Below are positions 18,746 to 27,036 of a stretch of DNA of 62,763 bases, piece after piece; within the stretch, counting starts at the first letter, position 1, and every line of letters begins with the position of its first letter. Below the pieces are notes generated by a model. That model searched no databases. It saw only the letters and a list, made by a program, of their open reading frames with translations, and was not told where the DNA came from. The stretch lies in contig JAKOMQ010000022.1 of the NCBI GenBank assembly GCA_022241605.1, forward strand, positions 1 to 62,763. Reading direction: 5' to 3'. The translations under genes were made by a program, and so were the position numbers. This DNA comes from Aquimonas sp. GTDB taxonomy: Bacteria; Pseudomonadota; Gammaproteobacteria; Xanthomonadales; Xanthomonadaceae.

Positions 18746-18966
18746 GGGATTCGGGATTGGGGATTCGGGATTCGTCAGAGCGGACCGGGGTGGGGTTTGG
18801 GCCGGGCTCCGCAAGCGATGCAGCTGCTTGAGAACATCCTTTCGGCTTCGCCTCGGTAGAGCTGGAGCCTCGACGCTCAGATGCACAGGCTGTCATCGAA
18901 TCCCCAATCCCAAATCCCAAATCCCGGCTCTTGAACGAATCCCGAATCCCAACTCCCGAATCCCCG
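18746..18966. repeat. GGGATT-type repeat unit with inverted ends
   Basis: Opens with four GGGATT units (18746-18774), continues into CGTCAGAGCGGAC and closes with a long run of inverted AATCCC units (18899-18966). It occupies nearly the whole gap between the rhodanese and the ArsR regulator. It matches the 10677 unit in end structure and in the AGAGCGGAC start of the body; the rest of the body differs. Confidence 0.75.
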
Positions 18967-18976
18967 GTCTCAACCC

Positions 18977-19294
18977 ATGCCCCTCGCCCCTCCCGACGCC
19001 GAAGAAATGCGCGAGCACGCCAGCGATGCGGCGCGGCTGCTCAAGGCCATGGCCAATGATCGGCGGCTGTTGATCCTGTGCATGCTCGCCGGCGGCGAGC
19101 AGACCGTGTCGGACATCAATGCCGGCATCGCGCTGTCGCAGTCAGCGCTGTCCCAGCACCTGGCGGTGCTGCGCGAGGAAGGCCTGGTGCAGACCCGGCG
19201 CTCGGCGCAGACGATCTACTACTCGCTGACGCCCGGACCCGTGCAGCAGATCATCGCGGTGCTGCACCGGATCTACTGCGGCGAGCCGGGCTGA
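18977..19294 (+). CDS. ArsR-family repressor, BigR/SqrR-like persulfide sensor
   Basis: A 105-residue winged-helix repressor. The recognition helix region is SQSALSQHLAVLREEGLV (54-71), with the wing RRSAQTIYYSL. Two cysteines, C35 in LLILCML and C101 in RIYCGEPG, are 66 residues apart. That is the spacing I recall for BigR (C42/C108) and SqrR (C41/C107), which form a tetrasulfide bridge with persulfides and then leave DNA. It is thus the likely reader of the two (A/T)TTAGA-N4-TCTAAT operators. The gene follows rhodanese with a 237-base repeat between, so co-transcription is possible but not certain. Confidence 0.9.
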   Translation: MPLAPPDAEEMREHASDAARLLKAMANDRRLLILCMLAGGEQTVSDINAGIALSQSALSQHLAVLREEGLVQTRRSAQTIYYSLTPGPVQQIIAVLHRIYCGEPG

Positions 19295-19335
19295 GAGCGT
19301 GTGAGAACCATCCGCCTGCTGCGCGGGCCTCTGCA
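19294..19335. repeat. Post-stop palindromic repeat, half copy
   Basis: AGAGCGTGTGAGAACCATCC starts at the last base of the ArsR stop codon and continues into CGCCTGCTGCG. It matches the left half of the repeats at 51608 and 54811; the closing half is not visible here. Confidence 0.65.
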
Positions 19336-19376
19336 AAGCGGCTGCGGAAGCAGCCACGCGGCGTGGCGCACCCGCT

Positions 19377-19775
19377 TCAGCGCGACTTGAACAGGCTGAC
19401 GTGGCGCGGGCGTCGCCACCACAGCACGGCGGCCACGGCAAACAGCAGCAGCGGCGCCGGATGCAGAGTGCGCAGCCAGGTTGGGCGTGCCGCCATGACC
19501 CGATCCACCGCCAGCGGCTTGGATTCGACCAGGCCCTCGATGCCCTCAAGCCGTGACTCGGCAAATTCCACGAGCGCAGCATCCATGCCTGACATGCCGC
19601 CCACAGCGCCGCCGATCAACCACCAGGTGTAGGCCAGCGGCGCCTCGCTGGGCAGGCGTTCCTGCAGCACCGGCGCCACCTGTGGCGAATGGGCCAGCCC
19701 GCCCCAGAAGGCGAGGTTGGGTACCAGGCTGAGCGCGCAGAGCAATCCAGCCGCAGTGTGCTTGGCGATACGCAT
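19377..19775 (-). CDS. Small membrane protein of unknown function
   Basis: A 132-residue protein with an N-terminal hydrophobic segment (HTAAGLLCALSLVPNLAFWGG) and a C-terminal one (PAPLLLFAVAAVLWW), the latter ending in arginines. The middle (VEFAESRLEGIEGLVESK) is helical and probably periplasmic. A GGGAGGG ribosome site stands in front of the ATG at 19773-19775, so that start is preferred over two upstream methionines. I recognise no family with confidence; a DUF2937-like protein is possible. Confidence 0.65.
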   Translation of the reverse strand: MRIAKHTAAGLLCALSLVPNLAFWGGLAHSPQVAPVLQERLPSEAPLAYTWWLIGGAVGGMSGMDAALVEFAESRLEGIEGLVESKPLAVDRVMAARPTWLRTLHPAPLLLFAVAAVLWWRRPRHVSLFKSR

Positions 19776-19856
19776 CCGACCCTCCCCATGGCTCATCACG
19801 CCTGCCGCACAGTATTGCGCGGCCCAAGGCAAGGAGCACGCACGGGCGGGCAGCCT

Positions 19857-20246
19857 TCAGCGCGGGAAGTCGTGGGCCAGGCGCAGCTCCAGGCCGGCGC
19901 GGTCATCAACGTATCCCGCCGAGATGCGCTGCCCACCCGCATCGAAGCCCAGCAGCTGCCCGGAAAACGCAGCATGACGCTGGCGGAAGGCCTGGCCCTC
20001 GGGGGTTCCGATATCGGCGACCAGGAACACCAGGTCCTCGCGCTCGCGCTGGGCGATCTTGAGCAGGCTGAGTGTGTCCATGCTGACCGGGCTGTGGTTC
20101 TCGAACACCAGCACCAGGCTGCCCTGCCCTTGGCCGATGCGCGAGAGATCGGTACCGACCGCGCCACGCGGCAGCAGCAGAACCATCAGCACGAGCGTCG
20201 CGGCCAGAACCGGCAGCGCCAGCAGGATCTTGAGGCCGCGATTCAT
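19857..20246 (-). CDS. Hypothetical membrane-anchored protein downstream of the OmpA-like gene
   Basis: A 129-residue protein with one N-terminal membrane segment (LKILLALPVLAATLVLMVLLLP) and a periplasmic remainder containing SLVLVFENHSPVSMD and LVFLVADIGTPEGQAFRQ. That mixed pattern loosely recalls a thioredoxin-like fold without a CxxC. The start at 20246 (MNRGLKILL) is 13 bases past the OmpA-like stop, so it is the third gene of that operon. No function can be assigned. Confidence 0.65.
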   Translation of the reverse strand: MNRGLKILLALPVLAATLVLMVLLLPRGAVGTDLSRIGQGQGSLVLVFENHSPVSMDTLSLLKIAQREREDLVFLVADIGTPEGQAFRQRHAAFSGQLLGFDAGGQRISAGYVDDRAGLELRLAHDFPR

Positions 20247-20259
20247 GCGTCGAGGCCGA

Positions 20260-21213
20260 TCACCGCGACTCCACGATGATTTCGACCCGGCGATTGCGAG
20301 CACGGCCGTCAGCCGTCGCATTGTCTGCAATCGGACGGTCCATGCCCAAGCCGACCGCGCGCAGGCGGCCCGCGTCCACGCCCTTCTGGACCAGCGCCTC
20401 GCGCACGTTCTCGGCGCGGCGCTGCGACAGCACCTGATTCAGGTTGGCGCCTCCCTGGCTGTCGGTATGGCCTTCGATCAACACGCTGGCGCCGGGGTTG
20501 GCCTCGATCAGCTCGATGACTTTCTGCAGGTTGTCGCGGGCTTCGCGCCGCAGCTGGTGCTGACCGCTGGCGAAGGCGTCGCCGGAAATGGTCATCACCT
20601 GGCCGCGCGCCTCGCTGCGCGCCGTCATGCTCTGCAGCTGGGCGCGCAGGCTGTCGGCCGCCGCGCCCGCAAGCTCGGCCTCACGCCGGGCCAGCTGGGC
20701 CTCCAGCGCCTGCGCTTGCGCCAGGCGCTGGGCCTGTTCGGCCTGCGCGGTGGAAAGCTCGGAGTCCAGCCGCGCGGCTTCGGCCTCCTGCTGCGCACGC
20801 TGCGCGTCCTCCGCGCGGGTCAGGCTGAGCAGGCGCAGGCCTTCAGCCTCGCGGCGAAGCGACTGAACCTCGCGTCGGCTGGCCTCCAGAAGGATCCGGT
20901 CGCGCTCGCGCTCCAGCTGCACGAGCTGCTCACGGGCCAGCTCGCCTTCAGCGACGGTGCGGGCGATCGCCAGCCTGCGCTCAGCGAGGAAGACCGCCTG
21001 CGGCTGCTCTCGGCGCGAGGCACGTCCGACGACCGCTACCGCAGCGCGGGCGAGCTCGATTTCGAGCCGGGCCCGGCCTTCAAGGCTGGGGTCGGCCTCC
21101 AGCACGGCCAGCTCGACCTGCAATCGATCAAGCTCGGGATTGCTGCGCTGGGCCAGGGCGGGCTGCGCCAGCAGCAGCGCCGCGATCAGGATCACCAACA
21201 ACCGGCGGCTCAT
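20260..21213 (-). CDS. OmpA-family peptidoglycan-binding protein with long coiled coil
   Basis: A 317-residue exported protein. The signal peptide is at 1-21 (LLAQPALAQ). A charged coiled coil (about 90-200, rich in RREAE/AQAQ patterns) is followed by a C-terminal OmpA domain (about 205-312) with IEGHTDSQGGANLNQVLSQRRAENV and GMDRPIADNATADGRARNRRVEI, the residues that hold diaminopimelate of murein. The coiled coil may span the periplasm. Its start overlaps the stop of the DUF4398 gene (ATGA), indicating coupling. Confidence 0.9.
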   Translation of the reverse strand: MSRRLLVILIAALLLAQPALAQRSNPELDRLQVELAVLEADPSLEGRARLEIELARAAVAVVGRASRREQPQAVFLAERRLAIARTVAEGELAREQLVQLERERDRILLEASRREVQSLRREAEGLRLLSLTRAEDAQRAQQEAEAARLDSELSTAQAEQAQRLAQAQALEAQLARREAELAGAAADSLRAQLQSMTARSEARGQVMTISGDAFASGQHQLRREARDNLQKVIELIEANPGASVLIEGHTDSQGGANLNQVLSQRRAENVREALVQKGVDAGRLRAVGLGMDRPIADNATADGRARNRRVEIIVESR

Positions 21214-21587
21214 GGCAGGGCTCCGTCCAGCAGCTCGCGACGCAGGCGCTGGTTGTCCTCGGCCTTGGCCTCGACCTCGGCACGCAAACGCAGGGTGATT
21301 GCCCGGGCCTCCGCCAGCCGCGCTTCCAGCTCGGCGCGTTCGGCCAGTGCGACCTGCTCGCCACGTCGGCGGCGCTCGCCGGCGGCGCGGGATTCCTGCA
21401 GCAGAGCCTCGGCGGCGGCAAACTCCCGCGAGGCATGCACGTCCGCGCCCTCGGCCAGAGCCGCCGAAAGTGCCTGTCGAGCGCGCTCGAACTCGGGAGG
21501 TGGTGCGCCGCGGGATTGCGCCATCGCGGCCGGCACATGGGTTGCAACGAGAACCAGCGCTAGGAAAAACGTACGCAAGCCTGTCAT
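21210..21587 (-). CDS. DUF4398-like exported helical protein
   Basis: A 125-residue protein with a signal peptide (1-23, PAAMAQS) and an all-helical remainder (FERARQALSAALAEG ... AEALLQESRAAGERRR). The ARQAL...A..FAAAEALL pattern is that of DUF4398 proteins, which commonly precede OmpA-domain proteins as here. It is the first gene of a three-gene operon reading left and probably works in the cell envelope with the OmpA protein. It is divergent from pilU. Confidence 0.78.
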   Translation of the reverse strand: MTGLRTFFLALVLVATHVPAAMAQSRGAPPPEFERARQALSAALAEGADVHASREFAAAEALLQESRAAGERRRRGEQVALAERAELEARLAEARAITLRLRAEVEAKAEDNQRLRRELLDGALP

Positions 21588-21716
21588 ATCATCCGGGTTC
21601 GGGTGAGGGGCCCCAAGGGGCCATGGACTTCAATTTTCTGCCGGCCAAACCGTGGTGCACCGTGCGGGTGCAGCCAGGACACGACGGATCGCCGGCACCA
21701 GCCAAAGGGGAGCTTC

Positions 21717-22865
21717 ATGGATATCGGCTACTTTCTCAAGCTGATGACCGAGAAGAACGCGTCCGACATGTTTCTGACGACGGGCGCACCGGTCAACATC
21801 AAGGTCGAGGGCAAGCTGTATCCACTGGGCAATACCGGCCTGCCGGCCGGCATGGTCAAGAAGATCGCGTATTCGCTGATGGACGAGGGCCAGGTGCCCG
21901 CCTTCGAGCGCGATCTGGAGCTCAACATGGCGATCGCCGTGAAGGATGCAGGCCGCTTCCGGATCAACGTGTTCAAGCAGCGCGGCGAGGTCGGCATGGT
22001 GATCCGCGCCATCAAGAGCGAGATCCCCACGGTCGACCAACTGCGGCTGCCGGCGGTGCTGAAGGACCTGGTGATGGAAGCACGCGGCCTGATCCTGGTG
22101 GTCGGCTCCACCGGCTCAGGCAAGTCGACCAGCCTCGCGGCCATGATCGACCACCGCAACAGCACGGCCTCGGGCCACATCCTCACCATCGAGGACCCGA
22201 TCGAGTTCCTGCACCGCCACAAGAAGTCCATCGTCAATCAGCGCGAGGTCGGCCTCGACACCCACGCCTTCGCCAACGCGCTGAAGAACGCCATGCGCGA
22301 GGCGCCGGACGTGATCCTGATCGGCGAGATCCTAGACGCCACCACCATGGAGTCGGCGATCGCCTTTGCCGAAACCGGCCATCTGTGTCTCGCCACCCTG
22401 CACTCCAACAACGCCGACCAGACCCTGGAGCGCATCCTCAACTTCTTCCCGGAAACCGCGCACAAGAACGTGCTAATGAACCTGGCCCTGAACCTGAAGG
22501 CCGTGATCAGCCAGCGCCTGGTCACCGGTATCGACGGCAAGCGCCTGCCGGCGGTGGAAATCCTGATCAATACCCCGCTGATCCGCGACATGATCCGCCG
22601 CGGCCAGGTGCATGAGGTCAAGGAGGCCATGGAGCGCTCCCTGCAGGAGGGCATGCAGACCTTCGACCAGGCTCTGTATCGGCTCTACAAGGAGGGCAAG
22701 ATCGAGCTGGAAGAAGCCCTGCGCAAGGCCGACTCGCGCGATGGCCTTTCGCTCAAGATCCGGCTGTCCGAAGGCGGCAGCGACGAGCACGATCCCTACG
22801 CCGATACGTTCCAGGCGCCTCCAGCGGCGCGCGGCAGCGGTGATACCGGCCTCAATTTCAGCTGA
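21717..22865 (+). CDS. pilU: Type IV pilus retraction ATPase PilU
   Basis: A 382-residue PilT-like ATPase with Walker A GSTGSGKST at 130-138, the Asp box LTIEDPIEFLH, Walker B DVILIGEILD and the His box GHLCLATLHSNNA. The C-terminal tail after the ATPase core (GKIELEEALRKADSRDGLSL) and the MDIGYFLKLMTEKNASDMF start identify PilU rather than PilT. PilU assists PilT in pulling type IV pili under load, at the cytoplasmic side of the pilus base. Walker B reads IGEILDATTM where PilT has IGEIRDxETM. pilT is not adjacent. The start is fixed by AAAGGGGA before the ATG at 21717. Confidence 0.93.
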   Translation: MDIGYFLKLMTEKNASDMFLTTGAPVNIKVEGKLYPLGNTGLPAGMVKKIAYSLMDEGQVPAFERDLELNMAIAVKDAGRFRINVFKQRGEVGMVIRAIKSEIPTVDQLRLPAVLKDLVMEARGLILVVGSTGSGKSTSLAAMIDHRNSTASGHILTIEDPIEFLHRHKKSIVNQREVGLDTHAFANALKNAMREAPDVILIGEILDATTMESAIAFAETGHLCLATLHSNNADQTLERILNFFPETAHKNVLMNLALNLKAVISQRLVTGIDGKRLPAVEILINTPLIRDMIRRGQVHEVKEAMERSLQEGMQTFDQALYRLYKEGKIELEEALRKADSRDGLSLKIRLSEGGSDEHDPYADTFQAPPAARGSGDTGLNFS

Positions 22866-22892
22866 TCCACAGCGCTCGGCGCCTGCCGCGGG

Positions 22893-23702
22893 TCAGGCCC
22901 GCGGAGCGATCGCGATCACGCTGGCCATTCGTCCGCAGCGGCCGTCGCGGCGGTGCGAGAAGTACCTCCGCGGGGCGCTGATCGTGCACTCGCCGCCGCC
23001 ATACACCGACTCGACTCCGACCAGGGCCAGGCGCTGCCGCGCCAGCGCGTAGAGGTCGCAGAGCCAGTGACCGAGACGGGTCGGCGCGAATGCGATGGCA
23101 GCGCGCGGATCCGCGTCGACGAACGCCTGCCGCACCTCCTCACCCACCTCATACGCGCGAGGGCCCGCCGCCGGGCCCAGCCAGGCCTGGAGCCGCTCGG
23201 GTGGCGCACGCAGCGCGGACACCGTGTTTTCCAACACGCCGGCACACAGCCCGCGCCAGCCTGCATGCGCCGCGCCCACCTCGGAGCCGTCGCGGGCCGC
23301 AAGCAGCATCGGCAGACAGTCGGCGCTGAGCACCGCCAGCACCACGCCCGGGCTGGAGCTCACGGCCGCGTCGGCTTCGATCTCGACCGCGCTGGGGGTC
23401 TCGAAGCGCCAGGCCCGAGTACCGTGCACCTGTCGCAGCCAGCAGGGCGCGGAAGGCAGCGCGCCCACCCAGCCCAGAGCCGCGCGGTTGGTCGCCACGG
23501 CCTCGGGGTCATCGCCGCAGTGCGCCCCCAGGTTGAAATCATCGAAGGGGGCCTTGGAGACGCCGACCGCAAGGCCGCGGCGCAGCGTGCTGAAGGCCAG
23601 CACGCCAGGCGGCGCGGGCCAGTCCGCATCCAGTCGCACCGAAGCCCGCGCCTGCGCCTGCAGCGCGCGCTCCAGCGGCGTGCCGAGGGCGGGATCGAGC
23701 AT
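22893..23702 (-). CDS. pgeF: Peptidoglycan editing factor PgeF (YfiH/laccase-domain protein)
   Basis: A 269-residue DUF152 protein. The metal-binding residues of the family are visible: the histidine in RQVHGTRAW, the cysteine in LSADCLPMLLA and the histidine in GAAHAGWRGL. E. coli YfiH (PgeF) removes wrongly built L-serine-containing muropeptide precursors; older names call it polyphenol oxidase. It lies 3 bases downstream of rluD, the usual rluD-pgeF pair, next to divergent bamD. Confidence 0.93.
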   Translation of the reverse strand: MLDPALGTPLERALQAQARASVRLDADWPAPPGVLAFSTLRRGLAVGVSKAPFDDFNLGAHCGDDPEAVATNRAALGWVGALPSAPCWLRQVHGTRAWRFETPSAVEIEADAAVSSSPGVVLAVLSADCLPMLLAARDGSEVGAAHAGWRGLCAGVLENTVSALRAPPERLQAWLGPAAGPRAYEVGEEVRQAFVDADPRAAIAFAPTRLGHWLCDLYALARQRLALVGVESVYGGGECTISAPRRYFSHRRDGRCGRMASVIAIAPRA

Positions 23703-23705
23703 GAC

Positions 23706-24692
23706 TCAGACCGCCGGCACCGCGTCGGCCGCCAGCGCATCCAGCAGCGCCTGCAGATCGGCCGGGCGTGGGGCTTCCACTTCGACCGTCGCGCCGCCGC
23801 GGGGATGCGCAAAGGCGATGCGTTCGGCGTGCAGGGCCTGGCGACGGAACCCGCGCAGCGCCTCGATGAACTCAGGCGAAGCAGCCTTGGGCAGCTTGAG
23901 CCCGCCGCTGTACAGCGGATCACCCAGCAGCGGATGGCGGATATGCGCCATGTGCACGCGGATCTGGTGGGTGCGGCCGGTTTCCAGATTCACCTGCAGC
24001 TGGGTGTGGGCGCGAAAGCGACGGCGAACCCGGTAGTGGGTCACGGCCGGCTTGCCCTGCTCCACCACCGCGCGGCGCAGGCGGTCCACCGGATGACGAT
24101 CCAAGGCGGCGTCGACGGTGCCGCCAGCCACCAGCACGCCGTAGACCACGCACTCGTACTGGCGCTGCACTTCGCGCGCGGACAGCTGCTCCACCAGCGA
24201 GGCGTGCGCCTGCGGGCTGCGCGCCACCACCAGCGCGCCGCTGGTGTCCTTGTCGAGTCGATGGATGATGCCGGCGCGCGGCAGCGCCTCCAGCCGTGGA
24301 TCCAGGTGCAGCAGCGCATTGACGAGGGTACCGGCAGGGTTGCCCGCGCCCGGATGCACCACCAGACCGGCCGGCTTGTTGACCACCAGCAGATCGGCGT
24401 CCTCGTAGAGCAGCTCGAGGGCAATGTTCTGCGGCACCGCGTGCTCCACGGCCTCGAGGCGCACGGTCAGGGTGATGCGTTCGCCACCGCTGACGGGATC
24501 CTTGGGTTTGCCGACCCGGCCTTCGATCAACGCGTCGCCCGCCTTGATCCAGGCCGCCAGGCGCGAACGCGAGAACTCGGGCAGGGCCTCGGCCAGGGCC
24601 TGGTCGAAGCGCAGCCCACCCGCCGACAGGGGCAGCACCAGCTCGCGCTGCTCGAAGCCCTCAGGCTCAGGGGATATTCCGGAAGGATTCAT
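23706..24692 (-). CDS. rluD: 23S rRNA pseudouridine synthase RluD
   Basis: A 328-residue RluA-family synthase with an N-terminal S4 RNA-binding domain (about 28-75) and a catalytic domain with HRLDKDTSG, in which D147 is the nucleophile, plus the [23 protein letters not shown] motif. RluD makes the pseudouridines of helix 69 in 23S rRNA and matters for ribosome assembly and termination. Placement beside bamD and pgeF is the normal gammaproteobacterial order and supports RluD over RluC or RluA. Confidence 0.94.
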   Translation of the reverse strand: MNPSGISPEPEGFEQRELVLPLSAGGLRFDQALAEALPEFSRSRLAAWIKAGDALIEGRVGKPKDPVSGGERITLTVRLEAVEHAVPQNIALELLYEDADLLVVNKPAGLVVHPGAGNPAGTLVNALLHLDPRLEALPRAGIIHRLDKDTSGALVVARSPQAHASLVEQLSAREVQRQYECVVYGVLVAGGTVDAALDRHPVDRLRRAVVEQGKPAVTHYRVRRRFRAHTQLQVNLETGRTHQIRVHMAHIRHPLLGDPLYSGGLKLPKAASPEFIEALRGFRRQALHAERIAFAHPRGGATVEVEAPRPADLQALLDALAADAVPAV

Positions 24693-24808
24693 CGGACTCG
24701 GGTTGAAGTGTGGCGCCCTGCGGACTCCGCCTGTACGCGGGGCCGCCGCCCGGGCGGGCTGTTATGATGCCCGACCCGCCCCAGTCCCGAACAGGAAGAC
24801 GCCCGGCA

Positions 24809-25639
24809 ATGATGCACCCTTCCGTGTGGCCCCGTCTGCTGCTGCTTTGCCTTGTCGCGCTTTCGCTTTCGGCCTGCGGCCGGTTTGGCAAGGAGGATCC
24901 TGTTGAAACCCTGCCGGTGGAGCAGCTCTACGCGGAAGCCAAGCGCTCGCTTGAGGGCGGCAACCAGTCCCGAGCGCAGCGCTACTACCGCCGTCTGATC
25001 GCGCGGTTCCCGTTTGGCCCCTACACCGAGCAGGCGCAGCTGGAGCTGTCCTACAGCCTCTACAAGTCCGGGCAGGCCGAAGAGGCCACCTCGGCGGTCA
25101 ACCGTTTCATCCGCACCTACCCCACCCACGAGCACATCGCTTACGCCTACTACCTGCGCGGGCTGATCAACTTCGATCGCGAGCAGGGCTTCCTGTCGCG
25201 CGTAGGCGGCCTCGACATGACGCTTCGCGACCAGGGCGCGCCACGTCAGGCGTTCAATGATTTCGCCGAACTGATCCAGCGCTACCCCACCAGCCGCTAC
25301 GCGGTGGACGCCCGCCAGCGCATGGTCTACCTGCGCAACCAGCTCGCCCGCTACGAGATCAACGTCGCCAGCTACTACCTGCGGCGCGGCGCCTACGTCG
25401 GAGCCATCAGCCGCGCCCAGTACCTGCTTGAGAACTACCCGCAGTCGGCCTACGTCGGCGATGCGCTGGCGGTGATGGTGGAGAGCTACCGCAAACTCGG
25501 CCAAGACACGCTCTCGAGCGATGCCCGCCGCGTACTCCAGCTCAACCACCCCGACCATGCCTATTTCAGCGGCGGCTGGCCGCGCCAGCAGGCGCGCTGG
25601 AAGCGGCTGATCCCACTGATGGGTGAGAATCGATCCTGA
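24809..25639 (+). CDS. bamD: Outer membrane assembly lipoprotein BamD
   Basis: A 276-residue lipoprotein with lipobox LSAC (C23) and five TPR-like helical pairs (YYRRLIARFPFGPYTEQAQLEL, AVNRFIRTYPTHEHIAYAYYLRG, FAELIQRYPTSRYAVDARQRM and others). BamD is the essential lipoprotein of the BAM complex that guides barrel substrates to BamA from the periplasmic face. AGGAAG lies 10 bases before the ATG at 24809, which fixes the start. A terminator follows the stop by about 30 bases. Confidence 0.95.
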   Translation: MMHPSVWPRLLLLCLVALSLSACGRFGKEDPVETLPVEQLYAEAKRSLEGGNQSRAQRYYRRLIARFPFGPYTEQAQLELSYSLYKSGQAEEATSAVNRFIRTYPTHEHIAYAYYLRGLINFDREQGFLSRVGGLDMTLRDQGAPRQAFNDFAELIQRYPTSRYAVDARQRMVYLRNQLARYEINVASYYLRRGAYVGAISRAQYLLENYPQSAYVGDALAVMVESYRKLGQDTLSSDARRVLQLNHPDHAYFSGGWPRQQARWKRLIPLMGENRS

Positions 25640-25666
25640 GGTCTGGGTAGCCAATGGTGTAAACGA

Positions 25667-25694
25667 GAAAGCCGCGCATTGCGCGGCTTTCTTG
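25667..25694 (+). terminator. Rho-independent terminator after bamD
   Basis: AAAGCCGCGCA / TGCGCGGCTTT forms an 11-bp stem with almost no loop (25668-25690), followed by CTTGCG after the TTT of the stem. It lies 28 bases past the bamD stop. Confidence 0.85.
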
Positions 25695-25734
25695 CGTTGG
25701 GCAACGCTGCTTTGTCCTTCGCGCGAGCCCCCGC

Positions 25735-26340
25735 ATGCCCAAGAGAAGGGCAGACCTGGTTCCGCATCCGCGCTATGGGCGCGAGCCGCGCGTCACCGGG
25801 CTTGACCCGCAGGTCGATTTCCCGACATGCACCGTGTTCCTGCACTGGTACTCTCCCAGCGAGGTGCGGGTCCCCAACACGGCGATCGCCGCGGACACCT
25901 CGCGCCAGAACCGGCCGACGATTGCGGTGACCCACTGCTTCGACAGCCGGCGCCGCTGCGTCGACTGCCGGCGCGTCTTCCTGTTCTTCGCCGCGGAACA
26001 GAAGTACTGGTACGAGGTCCTCGGGTTTCCACTGGAATCCGACTGCCTACGCTGCGTGCCCTGCCGCAAGCGGCAGCGAGAGCTGGATGCGCAGGGACAG
26101 CGGTACGAAGAGCTGTTCCCGCTTGAGGATCGAACGCCGGATCAGGACATCGAGTTCGTTGAGTGCTCGCTGGCCCTTGTCGCCGCCGGCGTGTTCGGCA
26201 GGCGGCCACTGGAGCGGGTGCGCGCGATACTGAAGAAGGCGAAGCCACACCTAAAGCTCCAAACGGTGTGGGAGCGCTTGCGGGAGATCGAGGAAGCCCA
26301 CGCACCTGTTGGAGACGGGCAAGGCCCCGACCTTACTTGA
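25735..26340 (+). CDS. Zinc-ribbon (zf_Tbcl-like) protein of unknown function
   Basis: A 201-residue cytoplasmic protein. The middle (about 78-112) holds CVDCRRVFLFFAAEQKYWY, GFPLESDCLRCVPCR, a four-cysteine zinc ribbon with the AEQ-x-(F/W)Y helix that marks the zf_Tbcl family. The flanks are unassigned: the first 70 residues are rich in Pro and Arg, and the last 80 are helical (PLERVRAILKKAKPHLKLQ). The ATG at 25735 lacks a good ribosome site, so the true start may be further in. Function unknown; nucleic-acid binding is plausible. Confidence 0.75.
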   Translation: MPKRRADLVPHPRYGREPRVTGLDPQVDFPTCTVFLHWYSPSEVRVPNTAIAADTSRQNRPTIAVTHCFDSRRRCVDCRRVFLFFAAEQKYWYEVLGFPLESDCLRCVPCRKRQRELDAQGQRYEELFPLEDRTPDQDIEFVECSLALVAAGVFGRRPLERVRAILKKAKPHLKLQTVWERLREIEEAHAPVGDGQGPDLT

Positions 26341-26418
26341 GGCTACTGTCCAACGAGCGCAGGTGGGCGAGTGGTCCATACTTGGCGTTCCGCATCGCAA
26401 ATGCGATTCCTTGCCCTC

Positions 26419-26700
26419 ATGAAGACCGCAACCATCCCCTCCGTGCGCGTCGAGCCGGAGTTCCGGGCCGAAGTCGAATCCGTGCTGGCTGAGGGCGAAA
26501 GCCTGTCCGAGTTCGTCGAGGCCTCGGTGCGCGCCAGCGTCGAACGACGCCGCACCCAGGCGGAGTTCATCGCCCGCGGACTGCGCTCGCGGGACGAGGC
26601 CCAGCGCACGGGCGACTACGTCGATGCCGACGATGTCGTCGCAAGACTGCAGCGCAAGCTCGATGCGGCGCGCGGGCGCATGCCCAAGACCCGCAAGTGA
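26419..26700 (+). CDS. ParD/YacA-like antitoxin
   Basis: A 93-residue protein with a short N-terminal beta strand and ribbon-helix-helix-like region (ATIPSVRVEPEFRAEVESVL, GESLSEFVEASVRASVERR) and a charged C-terminus (RKLDAARGRMPKTRK) suited to toxin binding. This matches antitoxins of the YacA/ParD type that neutralise RelE/ParE-fold toxins and repress their own promoter. The ATG at 26419 gives the usual MKT start. The stop overlaps the toxin start by 4 bases (GTGA). Confidence 0.85.
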   Translation: MKTATIPSVRVEPEFRAEVESVLAEGESLSEFVEASVRASVERRRTQAEFIARGLRSRDEAQRTGDYVDADDVVARLQRKLDAARGRMPKTRK

Positions 26701-27011
26701 GCTTCAGGGTTCGGCTGACCCGAGGCGCCGAAGCCGACCTCGATCGCCTGTTCGACTTCGTCCTTGAGCGCGAATTAGAACGGGACGGCGATCTGTGGCT
26801 GGCCGAGCAGGCGGTGGCCGCGATTCGCGCCGGCTTCGCGACGCTGAGCTCATCGCCCTTCACCTGCCGCAAGGCCGGGCAGAGCCCGTTCCTGCGGGAA
26901 CTGATCATCCCCTTCGGGCGGACCGGCTATGTCGCACTCTTCGAGATCGAATCGGCGAGCAGTGTGCTGATCCTCGCGGTCCGCCGTCAGCGCGAGGACG
27001 ACTACAGCTGA
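26697..27011 (+). CDS. RelE/ParE-family toxin
   Basis: A 104-residue RelE/ParE-fold protein with VRLTRGAEADLDRLFDFV at the start and GYVALFEIE ... VLILAVRRQREDDY at the end, the hallmark strands of ParE toxins. ParE members poison DNA gyrase while RelE members cut mRNA on the ribosome; the absence of a clear RelE basic catalytic set and the VRRQREDDY tail favour ParE. It starts at GTG inside the antitoxin stop, typical of a coupled pair. Confidence 0.86.
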   Translation: MSFRVRLTRGAEADLDRLFDFVLERELERDGDLWLAEQAVAAIRAGFATLSSSPFTCRKAGQSPFLRELIIPFGRTGYVALFEIESASSVLILAVRRQREDDYS

Positions 27012-27036
27012 GGGCGGTCGCCGGTGCGTACGTGAG

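Noticed and set aside
10677..18966. GGGATT repeats as a possible CRISPR or telomere-like array
   Set aside because: Units are 6-8 bases without unique spacers, and no cas genes are present; they form the ends of larger repeat units instead.
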